Of a DNA stretch of 6,282 nucleotides, positions 1 to 6,156 are shown piece by piece. A program made the translations under genes and the position numbers. How positions within the stretch are numbered: the stretch's first letter is position 1; every line of letters begins with the position of its first letter. Source of the stretch: Rhodobiaceae bacterium (GTDB lineage Bacteria; Pseudomonadota; Alphaproteobacteria; Parvibaculales; Parvibaculaceae); the NCBI GenBank assembly GCA_002401305.2, contig NVSO02000122.1:1-6282 (forward strand). Direction: 5' to 3'. The notes below the pieces were generated by a model. That model was given only the letters and a program-made list of their open reading frames with translations. It was not told the origin of the DNA and did not search any database.

Positions 1-1830
1 ATGTTGGTGTCTGTGCGGGCGAATGTGCGCACCACTCAAGCGGCAAGTGTCAGCTTAGGCGCGGGCTTGACCATTGCGTTTCGTTCTGGCGCTGTCACAG
101 GCATGCTAGTCGCCGGACTGGCCTTGTTGTCGGTCACAGTGTCCTACGCTGTTCTTACAGGACCTATGGGGTATGCCCCTGATAGTCGCACCGTGATTGA
201 TGCACTGATTGCCTTGGGCTTTGGCGCCTCCTTGATTTCCATTTTTGCTCGACTGGGCGGAGGCATTTTTACAAAGGGTGCTGATGTTGGCGGCGACTTG
301 GTTGGGAAGCTTGAAGCAGGCATTCCTGAAGATGATCCCCGCAACCCTGCAACCATTGCTGATAATGTTGGTGACAATGTTGGTGACTGTGCGGGCATGG
401 CAGCCGATTTGTTTGAAACCTATGCGGTAACGATTGTTGCTACGATGGTGCTGGCCTCTATCTTCTTTACAGGCACAGCGGCAACAGATCTGATGTTGTA
501 CCCACTTGCCATTGGGGGGACCTGCATTATTACCTCCATCATCGGGACGTTCTTTGTCCGGTTGGGTAAAAGCAACAACATCATGAATGCGCTTTACAAA
601 GGGTTCATCGCGTCAGCGGTTTTGTCTTTGATCGCGCTCTACTTTGTGACTGATCACATCGTTGGCTTAGGCAGCAGCTTTACAGTTGCAGATCAAACCT
701 TCACCGGCATGGCGCTCTATCAGTGCGGTATCGCTGGTTTGGTCATCACTGGGTTGATTATCTGGATCACTGAGTATTATACCGGCGTTACTTATCGCCC
801 GGTACAATCAATTGCGAGTGCATCTGTTACAGGTCATGGGACAAATGTGATCCAAGGCTTAGCAGTCTCATTGGAGTCTACTGCGTTGCCTGCACTGGTT
901 ATCGTGATCGGTATTTTGACAACCTATTCTCTTGCCGGTTTGTTTGGCATTGCGATTGCTGTAAGCACAATGCTAGCCCTTGCGGGTATGGTTGTTGCGC
1001 TTGATGCATTTGGTCCTGTTACGGATAATGCAGGGGGGATTGCCGAGATGGCGAAGCTGCCTGAAGACGTTCGTAAAATAACGGATGCGTTGGATGCAGT
1101 TGGCAATACAACCAAAGCGGTCACAAAGGGCTATGCGATTGGTTCAGCAGGTCTTGGGGCATTGGTGTTGTTTGCGGCCTATACGCAAGACATTATATAT
1201 TTCTCGGCGAACGCAGACATCTATCCCTACTTTGCGGGTGTGACGCCAGACTTCTCCCTTTCCAATCCTTACGTTGTGATTGGTCTCTTTATGGGGGGCA
1301 TGTTGCCGTATTTATTCGCGGCGATGGGCATGACGGCGGTTGGCCGTGCGGCTGGTGCGATTGTGGAAGAGGTGCGTCGGCAATTCAAAGAGAAGCCGGG
1401 CATTATGGAAGGGACAGAAAAACCCGACTATAAAGCGGCGGTTGATTTGCTGACACGGTCGGCCATTCGCGAAATGATTGTGCCGTCGATGTTGCCGGTT
1501 CTTTCACCGATCGCCTTGTACTTCATCATCCTGCAGATCTCAGATAAGTCGTCTGCGTTCTCTGCGCTGGGCGCCATGTTGCTCGGTGTGATTGTCACTG
1601 GATTGTTCGTGGCTTTGTCCATGACTGCTGGTGGGGGTGCTTGGGATAACGCTAAGAAGTATATCGAAGATGGCCACCACGGCGGCAAGGGATCTGACGC
1701 TCACAAGGCTGCGATCACTGGAGATACGGTTGGCGATCCTTATAAGGACACAGCGGGTCCTGCTATAAACCCAATGATCAAAATCACAAATATTGTGGCT
1801 TTGCTTTTGTTGGCTGTTCTTGCGCACTAA
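1..1830 (+). CDS. hppA: K+-insensitive H+-translocating membrane pyrophosphatase, 5'-truncated by the window edge
   Basis: Integral membrane pump that couples hydrolysis of pyrophosphate to proton export across the inner membrane. The visible 609 residues carry the family signatures: DVGGDLVGK (95-103) and DNVGDNVGD (121-129), which form the Mg-pyrophosphate site, [13 protein letters not shown] (338-350), [13 protein letters not shown] (544-556) and [14 protein letters not shown] (574-587), with many hydrophobic segments between them. [10 protein letters not shown] (368-377) has Lys372 where K+-dependent pumps have Ala, which by established family knowledge marks the K+-independent subclass. 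Relatives have about 700 residues. The Met at base 1 matches a conserved internal Met before SVRANVR, so roughly 90-100 N-terminal residues, the true start and the promoter lie outside the window. The C-terminus looks complete and typical ([15 protein letters not shown]). The gene runs convergently into bamE and is followed by a strong terminator. Confidence 0.97.
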   Translation: MLVSVRANVRTTQAASVSLGAGLTIAFRSGAVTGMLVAGLALLSVTVSYAVLTGPMGYAPDSRTVIDALIALGFGASLISIFARLGGGIFTKGADVGGDLVGKLEAGIPEDDPRNPATIADNVGDNVGDCAGMAADLFETYAVTIVATMVLASIFFTGTAATDLMLYPLAIGGTCIITSIIGTFFVRLGKSNNIMNALYKGFIASAVLSLIALYFVTDHIVGLGSSFTVADQTFTGMALYQCGIAGLVITGLIIWITEYYTGVTYRPVQSIASASVTGHGTNVIQGLAVSLESTALPALVIVIGILTTYSLAGLFGIAIAVSTMLALAGMVVALDAFGPVTDNAGGIAEMAKLPEDVRKITDALDAVGNTTKAVTKGYAIGSAGLGALVLFAAYTQDIIYFSANADIYPYFAGVTPDFSLSNPYVVIGLFMGGMLPYLFAAMGMTAVGRAAGAIVEEVRRQFKEKPGIMEGTEKPDYKAAVDLLTRSAIREMIVPSMLPVLSPIALYFIILQISDKSSAFSALGAMLLGVIVTGLFVALSMTAGGGAWDNAKKYIEDGHHGGKGSDAHKAAITGDTVGDPYKDTAGPAINPMIKITNIVALLLLAVLAH

Positions 1831-1848
1831 TTGGAGCGCTGCAAAAAT

Positions 1849-1885
1849 TAAAGCCCCGCGTAATGTTACGCGGGGCTTTATTTGT
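1849..1885. terminator. bidirectional intrinsic terminator between convergent hppA and bamE
   Basis: A perfect 15-bp inverted repeat: arm 1849-1863 (TAAAGCCCCGCGTAA) pairs with 1866-1880, leaving a formal 2-nt loop. The top A-T pairs probably open to give a 4- to 6-nt loop. On the + strand the GC-rich stem is followed by TTTATTTG, so it ends hppA transcripts. On the - strand it is followed by a T-run (complement of AAAAA at 1843-1847), so it can also end bamE transcripts. It begins 18 nt after the hppA stop and lies about 30 nt beyond the bamE stop. Confidence 0.93.
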
Positions 1886-1916
1886 TAGATATCTTGTCGA
1901 GATCGCTTGGCGATTT

Positions 1917-2381
1917 CTATTTCCCTGGTCCGCCAGAGCCGCCAGCTGGTTTGTTGAATTTTCCGAGGTTGCCGAAAATCTCGCCCAATACAGTTAGCTC
2001 TTTACCCCGGGTTGGGGTGGTGCGGTCAATGAAGTTGACGATCTTGCCGTCTTCCAATCCGTAATGTGCAATCTTTTGAACGGTTTTGGTTTCATCAAAT
2101 TGAATGGCGATGATCCGGCGTTCAACTTCTTCTGGATTGAAGAAGGTTACAGTCTCTACACGGCTGAAAATGTAATACCACGCCTCGTTTTCCACAGTGG
2201 ATGTGGTGGAGGGGGAGCCTAGCAAACCGCGCACTTGTTGGCGGGTCATGCCATCTTCTAGGCGTTCAACGATCTTTTCGTCAAATTTGTAGCCTCGGTG
2301 CTCTTGCAAAGGTGCGCAGGCAGTTGTGGCCAAAGCAGCTGTTAGAGCGAGCCCTGCGGCCCATTTTGTCATTCGCTTCAT
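1917..2381 (-). CDS. bamE: outer membrane protein assembly factor BamE (SmpA/OmlA family lipoprotein)
   Basis: Predicted small outer-membrane lipoprotein of the BAM complex, which inserts beta-barrel proteins. The 154 residues open with a basic, hydrophobic signal peptide (1-21) ending in TTAC, so Cys22 is the probable lipidated residue. The lipobox is imperfect (Thr rather than Leu/Val at -3). The SmpA/OmlA domain covers about 28-118, with GMTRQQV (44-50), LLGSP (53-57) and AWYYI (67-71). A tail with TPTRGKELTVLGEIFGNLG (122-140) is typical of alphaproteobacterial OmlA proteins. It ends in a low-complexity Gly/Pro stretch. Start: ATG at 2381-2379 with GGGAAG four bases upstream on the minus strand. 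A second Met at residue 4 is possible but worse placed for that site. It is transcribed divergently from cbp3 and convergently with hppA, so it probably stands alone. Confidence 0.93.
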   Translation of the reverse strand: MKRMTKWAAGLALTAALATTACAPLQEHRGYKFDEKIVERLEDGMTRQQVRGLLGSPSTTSTVENEAWYYIFSRVETVTFFNPEEVERRIIAIQFDETKTVQKIAHYGLEDGKIVNFIDRTTPTRGKELTVLGEIFGNLGKFNKPAGGSGGPGK

Positions 2382-2583
2382 ATCGCTTCCCGATAATTCC
2401 TCTGACCCGCCTTTTTAAAGCGGTTCACTCGACTAAAGCCCTCTGTTGACGTAGCCGGGTTCACGGTTAATTTCAACTAACTTGCGCAAATTCATTCATA
2501 TAGCGGTCAAATGTACCCCAAATTGTAGGGTGCGGCCTTTTTGTCCAGTTCCCTCATATAAGGGAATGGTGTAGAGAACTGAC
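2382..2583. promoter_or_regulatory. divergent bamE / cbp3 intergenic promoter region
   Basis: This 202-nt AT-leaning spacer must hold promoters for both divergent genes, and it contains no credible ORF. Weak sigma70-like candidates: on the + strand TTGACG (2446-2451), 16 nt, TAATTT (2468-2473). On the - strand TTGAAA (complement of 2471-2476), 17 nt, TACGTC (complement of 2448-2453). The two candidates overlap on the same ~30 bp, so the divergent promoters could compete. Both -10 boxes match the consensus poorly, so the exact positions are guesses; only the presence of promoters in the gap follows firmly from the gene layout. Confidence 0.4.
2549..2566. repeat. 18-nt palindrome TTCCCT-N6-AGGGAA upstream of cbp3
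   Basis: Perfect 6-bp arms (TTCCCT at 2549-2554, AGGGAA at 2561-2566) flank CATATA. It ends 17 nt before the cbp3 start codon. It could be an operator half-site pair with centres one helical turn apart, or an mRNA hairpin just before the ribosome-binding site. No T-run follows, so it is not a terminator. Confidence 0.5.
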
Positions 2584-3171
2584 ATGATCCTAAAGAAATT
2601 ACTCAGCCTCACAAAGCTTTTGAAGCGTCCGGACACAGAAACTGCATTTGCCGTATATGGCAGTGTTGTTGCTCAGGCGCGCGAACCTGCCTTTTATCTA
2701 GATGTGCCCGTGCCGGACACGGTAGACGGTCGTTTTGAAATGATAATCCTGCATGTCTTCCTACTGATTGACCGTTTGCGCGGGCAGGGAGATAAGGCCG
2801 CAGAGCTGTGCCAACAGCTGTTTGACACTCTGTTTGACGACATGGACCGCTCTTTGCGGGAGATGGGTGTTGGGGATCTCTCCGTGGGTAAGAAGATCAA
2901 TACCATGGCTGAGGCGTTTTATGGCCGGGCGGGGGCCTATCAAGACGCTTTGGATAAGGAAGACCGGGAAGAGCTGATTGGTGCTCTTACTCGCAATATT
3001 TTTCCTGAAGTGTCGGCGGAAGACGTGTCGCGCGCCGGGATTGAGAAGTTGGCGGACTATTTGGCGGCGAATCGCCTTGAGTTGGCTCGCCAAGCCGTGG
3101 ACGACATAATTGTGGGCAAAATAACCTTTGTGCCTTTGGCACCGGCGACAGAAAGTAATCAAGATGTCTGA
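2584..3171 (+). CDS. ubiquinol-cytochrome c chaperone, CBP3/UQCC1 family
   Basis: A 195-residue protein of the Ubiq_cyt_C_chap family. The mitochondrial relatives (Cbp3/UQCC1) help make and assemble cytochrome b of the bc1 complex. The bacterial role, assembly of complex III at the inner membrane, is inferred from homology. Recognisable family blocks are YGSVVAQAREPAFY (25-38), VPDTVDGRFEMI (43-54), DMDRSLREMGVGDLSVGKK (86-104) and MAEAFYGRAGAY (108-119). The protein is soluble and mostly alpha-helical, with no signal peptide and no clear membrane span. The ATG at 2584 has a modest AGAGAA ribosome-binding site about 6 nt upstream, and the N-terminus (MILKKLLSLTKLLKRP) fits the family. Its last 8 nt overlap the start of yceD, indicating one transcript and translational coupling. 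No bc1 structural genes are nearby. Confidence 0.93.
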   Translation: MILKKLLSLTKLLKRPDTETAFAVYGSVVAQAREPAFYLDVPVPDTVDGRFEMIILHVFLLIDRLRGQGDKAAELCQQLFDTLFDDMDRSLREMGVGDLSVGKKINTMAEAFYGRAGAYQDALDKEDREELIGALTRNIFPEVSAEDVSRAGIEKLADYLAANRLELARQAVDDIIVGKITFVPLAPATESNQDV

Positions 3172-3763
3172 TACCCCTCCAAACACATCAGAGCCTGTTG
3201 TGGCTGCAGAGCTGTTCTCGCGCATTGTGGAGCTCGATTCTGTGCCACCAACCGGGCGCAATCTGGTTTTTGAAGCCGATGAGGCGCAGAAGGCTGCGTT
3301 GGCAGTTCGGTTTCGGGTTGATCAAATTCATTTCTTGAAAGTGACTGGGTTGCTCAAACCTTGGCGCAAAGCCGGTTTTAAACTGACGGCTCAGTTTGAA
3401 GCAGAAGTTTTGCAAACCTGTGTGGTGACACTTGAGCCCTTCACTCAGACGCTGAAAGGAACGTTCACTGAAACCTTCCTGCCGGAGGCTGTTTTGGAGA
3501 AAACGAGCGTTGAAATTGAGTTGGATGCTGAAGGCATTGATCCGCCAGAGGGATTCGGTCCTGAGCGTCGATTGGACGTTGGCCAGTATGCGGCTGAATA
3601 TTTTGGGCTAAAATTGGCCCCTTATCCACGTGCTCCGGGTGTGGAATTTGCAGATGTCATTGAAGATAGTGATGAAAAGGCGGCGGAAAACGTCAGTAAT
3701 GACGTCGGGTCACGGCCAAATCCCTTCGCTATCTTGAAAAAATTACAATCTGACGACGATTAA
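3164..3763 (+). CDS. yceD: DUF177 / YceD family protein
   Basis: A 199-residue acidic cytoplasmic protein of the YceD (DUF177) family. Plant and E. coli members have been tied to 23S rRNA and large-subunit accumulation; no activity can be read from this sequence. Family marks are QTCVVTLEPF (84-93), GQYAAEYFGLKLAPYPRAPG (140-159) and the C-terminal RPNPFAILKKLQ (184-195) after an acidic linker (166-177). The start at ATG 3164 overlaps the cbp3 stop by 8 nt. An in-frame TTG at 3128 would add 12 residues (MCLWHRRQKVIK), but it uses a rare start codon and lies deep in cbp3, so I reject it. The Shine-Dalgarno sequence is poor (GAAAGT about 8 nt upstream), consistent with coupling to cbp3 translation. 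In E. coli yceD is followed by rpmF and plsX; here no L32 gene follows. Confidence 0.9.
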   Translation: MSDTPPNTSEPVVAAELFSRIVELDSVPPTGRNLVFEADEAQKAALAVRFRVDQIHFLKVTGLLKPWRKAGFKLTAQFEAEVLQTCVVTLEPFTQTLKGTFTETFLPEAVLEKTSVEIELDAEGIDPPEGFGPERRLDVGQYAAEYFGLKLAPYPRAPGVEFADVIEDSDEKAAENVSNDVGSRPNPFAILKKLQSDDD

Positions 3764-3789
3764 AACTCTCCTTAAACTAGATAAAGCGG

Positions 3790-3817
3790 TTGAACCTCTG
3801 CCTTAAACGGGTATTTT
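3790..3817 (+). promoter_or_regulatory. candidate sigma70-type promoter for plsX-fabH
   Basis: TTGAAC (3790-3795), a 16-nt spacer and TATTTT (3812-3817); each box matches the consensus at 4 of 6 positions. Transcription would start near 3824, just before the first hairpin, giving a leader of about 160 nt for plsX. The 222-nt break after yceD makes a separate promoter here plausible, though read-through from cbp3-yceD is also possible since I see no terminator after yceD. Confidence 0.35.
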
Positions 3818-3825
3818 TCGCCTGC

Positions 3826-3962
3826 GCAGCGGCTTGCTGCCCTGATATGGTCCCAATTGGACCGTATTTAGCGATTCTGTTTACCTTGTGGTGGACGGGG
3901 AGAATACTGGCGTGGGTAGTTAGACCCTTGTTGAAAAGGGCACCCCGGAATGGGGACTGTCT
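3826..3962 (+). other. cluster of hairpins in the plsX leader (possible structured 5' UTR)
   Basis: Three structures in a row. H1: GCAGC (3826-3830) pairs with GCTGC (3836-3840). H2: 3844-3853 pairs with 3859-3868, ten pairs including two G-U in RNA, around a CAATT loop; its core is GGTCC/GGACC. H3: a possible three-way junction, with AGAC (3922-3925) pairing GTCT (3959-3962) and enclosing CCTT/AAGG (3926-3929/3936-3939) and CCCC/GGGG (3943-3946/3952-3955). The last arm ends 14 nt before the plsX GGAG. None has a terminator T-run. I recognise no known riboswitch class. Pairings were found by eye and not energy-tested. Confidence 0.4.
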
Positions 3963-3985
3963 CGAATGTGTAGATCGGAGAGCAT

Positions 3986-5062
3986 GTGGCGCGTGAATTG
4001 ATTGTAGCTTTGGATGGTATGGGCGGTGACTTTGGACCAGAAGTGATCGTTGCTGGCGCTGAAATAGCGCATGTCCGTCATCCTGAAGTTCGCTTTATGA
4101 TTTTCGGTGATGAAACCAAAATCAAAGCGGAGCTTACTAAAAATCCACGAGTGGCGGGTGCCTGCGAAGTTGTGCACACAGAAGTCTCCATCAGCATGGA
4201 CGACAAACCTACTCAAGCGCTTCGGCGCGGTCGCAAGACCAGCAGCATGTGGATGGCGATTGAAGCGGTGAAGGAGGGCAAAGCCCAAGTCGCCGTTTCT
4301 GCGGGTAACACCGGGGCTTTGATGGCAATGGCGACGCTTTGTCTGCGCACCATGCCTGCTATTCAGCGTCCAGCCATTGCAGCACTTTGGCCAACCATGC
4401 GCGGTGAAAGCGTTGTGTTGGACATGGGCGCAACGATTGGCCCGGATGCAGAGCAATTGGTACAATTTGCCGTCATGGGTGAAGCCTATGCACGGGTGCT
4501 TTACGGCATGGACAAGCCAACCGTTGGCTTGCTCAATATTGGCGAAGAAGAAGTCAAAGGCACAGAGATTGTCAAAGGGGCTGCACAGATTTTGCGCTCA
4601 GATGTGACGGGCTTGAATTTCTACGGCTTTGTTGAAGGCGATGATATTGGCAAAGGGACTGTCGATGTTGTGGTGACTGACGGCTTTACCGGCAATGTCG
4701 CGCTGAAGACAGCTGAAGGGACTGCGCGCCAAATTGCGGAATATTTGCGTGCGGCGATCCAGCGGTCTTTCTTTTCAAAAATTGGATATTTCTTTGCGCA
4801 AAGTGCCTTTCGCACGCTGCGTGAAAAATTGGACCCTCGCTCGGCAAATGGCGGCTTGTTTTTGGGCCTGAATGGCTTGGTGGTGAAAAGCCACGGCGGA
4901 ACAGATGCCATTGGTTTTGCCTCTGCTATTGATGTGGCTGTGGATGTGGCAGCGGCTGATTTGGTGCGCAAAATCAGCACCGAAATGGAAGTGTTTGCCA
5001 AACGCACTGAAGAGAAGAGCGCTGAAGTCGAAAGTGCTGAAACTGGGGCGACTGTATCGTGA
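3986..5062 (+). CDS. plsX: phosphate acyltransferase PlsX
   Basis: Converts acyl-ACP and phosphate to acyl-phosphate, the acyl donor for PlsY in the first step of phospholipid synthesis; a peripheral cytoplasmic enzyme. The 358 residues are full length and show the family blocks DGMGGDFGP (10-18), SAGNTGAL (105-112), LDMGAT (145-150), GEEEVKG (186-192), [14 protein letters not shown] (228-241) and [10 protein letters not shown] (298-307). The C-terminal ~20 residues are a Glu/Ala-rich tail. The start is GTG at 3986, five bases after GGAG (3977-3980). An ATG two bases earlier (3984) is in another frame and stops after five codons, so it cannot make PlsX. The gene follows a 222-nt gap after yceD and overlaps fabH by 4 nt, implying a coupled plsX-fabH unit. 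Confidence 0.96.
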   Translation: MARELIVALDGMGGDFGPEVIVAGAEIAHVRHPEVRFMIFGDETKIKAELTKNPRVAGACEVVHTEVSISMDDKPTQALRRGRKTSSMWMAIEAVKEGKAQVAVSAGNTGALMAMATLCLRTMPAIQRPAIAALWPTMRGESVVLDMGATIGPDAEQLVQFAVMGEAYARVLYGMDKPTVGLLNIGEEEVKGTEIVKGAAQILRSDVTGLNFYGFVEGDDIGKGTVDVVVTDGFTGNVALKTAEGTARQIAEYLRAAIQRSFFSKIGYFFAQSAFRTLREKLDPRSANGGLFLGLNGLVVKSHGGTDAIGFASAIDVAVDVAAADLVRKISTEMEVFAKRTEEKSAEVESAETGATVS

Positions 5063-6036
5063 CGTGTATTAGATCTGTTGTAGCTGGCTGTGGTTCCTAT
5101 TTGCCGGAGCGCGTCGTAACGAATGCCGATTTGGCCAAATTTGTGGATACAACCGATGAGTGGATTGTATCGCGGTCCGGCATTCACCAGCGCCATTTGG
5201 CGGCTGAAGGTGAATTGACGTCCGATTTGGGGCTGGCTGCGGCTCAAGCTGCATTGGATAATGCGGGTCTGACGGTGGATGATATTGACCTCATTGTCAT
5301 GGCCACAACGACGCCGGATGATACGTTTCCAGCGACCGCCACTAAAATTCAAATGAAACTGGGCATGCATCACGGTGCTGCCTTTGATATTCAGGCTGTG
5401 TGCTCTGGATTTGTTTACGCGATGAGTGTGGCAGACAATTTCATCAAAACGGGCCAAAGCAAAGGCGCATTGGTTATTGGCGCGGAAACCTTTTCCAGAC
5501 TTCTGGATTGGGAAGATCGCACCACCTGCGTTTTGTTTGGCGATGGGGCCGGGGCAGTTGTCCTCAAGCCTGAAGAAGGGACTGGTGAGCTGAGCGACCG
5601 TGGTATGCTTACAGCACATCTCCATTCTGATGGACGTTACCGCGACAAGCTTTATGTCGATGGCGGGCCGTCTTCCACCCAAACTGTTGGGCATGTGCGC
5701 ATGATCGGGAAAGATGTTTTCCGCCATGCGGTTGTTAATATTGCCGATGTAATCACCGAAGCCTTGGATGCAACGGGCTACACGATCGACGATATTGATT
5801 GGTTTGTGCCACACCAAGCCAACCGGCGTATTTTGGAAGGCACGGCCAAGCGCATTGGCTTGCCTTTGGAAAAAGTTGTGATGACAGTTGGCCAGCATGG
5901 CAATACGTCTGCGGCTTCTGTGCCCCTGGCATTGGACACAGCGCTTAAAGACGGGCGCATCAAATCTGGCGACCTTGTTTTGCTAGAAGCGATGGGTGGC
6001 GGGTTCACTTGGGCCTCTGCTTTACTCCGTTGGTAG
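5059..6036 (+). CDS. fabH: 3-oxoacyl-[acyl-carrier-protein] synthase III (FabH, KAS III)
   Basis: Starts fatty-acid synthesis by condensing acetyl-CoA with malonyl-ACP. The 325 residues are a full-length KAS III. The catalytic triad is visible as Cys115 (AVCSGF), His252 (PHQAN, 251-255) and Asn282 (GNTSAAS, 281-287). Other marks are the N-terminal [13 protein letters not shown] (10-22), [11 protein letters not shown] (32-42), the glycine-rich GDGAGAVVL (161-169) and the C-terminal GGGFTWAS (313-320). The start is GTG at 5059 inside the overlap GTGA with the plsX stop, the standard arrangement for translational coupling; the alignment-like N-terminus ([17 protein letters not shown]) supports it. 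No strong separate ribosome-binding site is evident. It is followed by a 120-nt gap before ihfA, with no clear terminator between them. Confidence 0.97.
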   Translation: MTCIRSVVAGCGSYLPERVVTNADLAKFVDTTDEWIVSRSGIHQRHLAAEGELTSDLGLAAAQAALDNAGLTVDDIDLIVMATTTPDDTFPATATKIQMKLGMHHGAAFDIQAVCSGFVYAMSVADNFIKTGQSKGALVIGAETFSRLLDWEDRTTCVLFGDGAGAVVLKPEEGTGELSDRGMLTAHLHSDGRYRDKLYVDGGPSSTQTVGHVRMIGKDVFRHAVVNIADVITEALDATGYTIDDIDWFVPHQANRRILEGTAKRIGLPLEKVVMTVGQHGNTSAASVPLALDTALKDGRIKSGDLVLLEAMGGGFTWASALLRW

Positions 6037-6097
6037 CGGTTGAGGGGCTTAAACTGCATTTTCTGAAATTTTTGTTTAAAGACAATGCGTTATCCCC

Positions 6098-6127
6098 TTG
6101 AAATCGATAGGCTTTTGATGCTGATAT
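6098..6127 (+). promoter_or_regulatory. weak candidate promoter for ihfA
   Basis: TTGAAA (6098-6103), 18 nt, TGATAT (6122-6127). The -35 box is good (5 of 6), but the -10 box matches only 3 of 6 and the spacing is long. In related bacteria ihfA can also be reached by transcription from fabH, and nothing between the genes looks like a terminator, so this promoter is only a suggestion. Confidence 0.22.
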
Positions 6128-6130
6128 AGA

Positions 6131-6153
6131 CCAAATCGAATTGGGAGATTTGG
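6131..6153 (+). other. hairpin enclosing the ihfA ribosome-binding site
   Basis: CCAAATC (6131-6137) is perfectly complementary to GATTTGG (6147-6153), a 7-bp stem with a 9-nt loop. The ribosome-binding site GGGAG (6143-6147) lies in the loop and at the base of the 3' arm, and the start codon is at 6157. An alternative 4-bp stem CCAA (6131-6134) with TTGG (6141-6144) uses the same 5' arm and would cover two Gs of that site. Seen in sequence; function is inference. Confidence 0.45.
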
Positions 6154-6156
6154 CAT

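Noticed and set aside
1..3. ATG at the first base as the hppA start
   Set aside because: It aligns with a conserved internal Met of H+-pyrophosphatases just before SVRANVR; about 90-100 residues, including the first membrane segments, would be missing.
2467..2481. TTAA-TTTCAAC-TAAC, resembling a CtrA site (TTAA-N7-TTAA)
   Set aside because: The second half is TAAC at the correct spacing, or CTAA with one base too few, so it does not match the consensus well enough.
3972..3983. AGATCGGAGAGC, nearly the Illumina adapter start AGATCGGAAGAGC
   Set aside because: One base is missing, it sits exactly where the plsX ribosome-binding site is expected, and sequence on both sides continues as normal genome, so adapter contamination is unlikely.
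3790..3996. Small open frame in the yceD-plsX gap (68 codons from TTG, 50 from ATG 3847) with one hydrophobic stretch, a possible small membrane protein
   Set aside because: No ribosome-binding site at either start, its ATG lies inside a hairpin arm, it uses AGA, AGG and ATA codons more than its neighbours, it overlaps the plsX start, and it resembles no protein I know, including L32.
4621..5898. 425-codon open frame on the minus strand across plsX and fabH
   Set aside because: It lies entirely antisense to two well-recognised enzymes, has no domain-like sequence, and is a frame shadow arising from the codon bias of the sense genes.
6049..6079. Inverted repeat TTAAAC/GTTTAA followed by T-rich sequence as a fabH terminator
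   Set aside because: Only six A/T-rich pairs around a 19-nt loop; too weak for an intrinsic terminator.
6090..6098. TTATCCCCT resembling a DnaA box
   Set aside because: Single site with two mismatches to TTATCCACA and no cluster or origin context.
6108..6120. Possible IHF site (reverse of WATCAANNNNTTR) before ihfA that could mean autoregulation
   Set aside because: TAG-GCTT-TTGATG has two mismatches at conserved positions; too weak to call.
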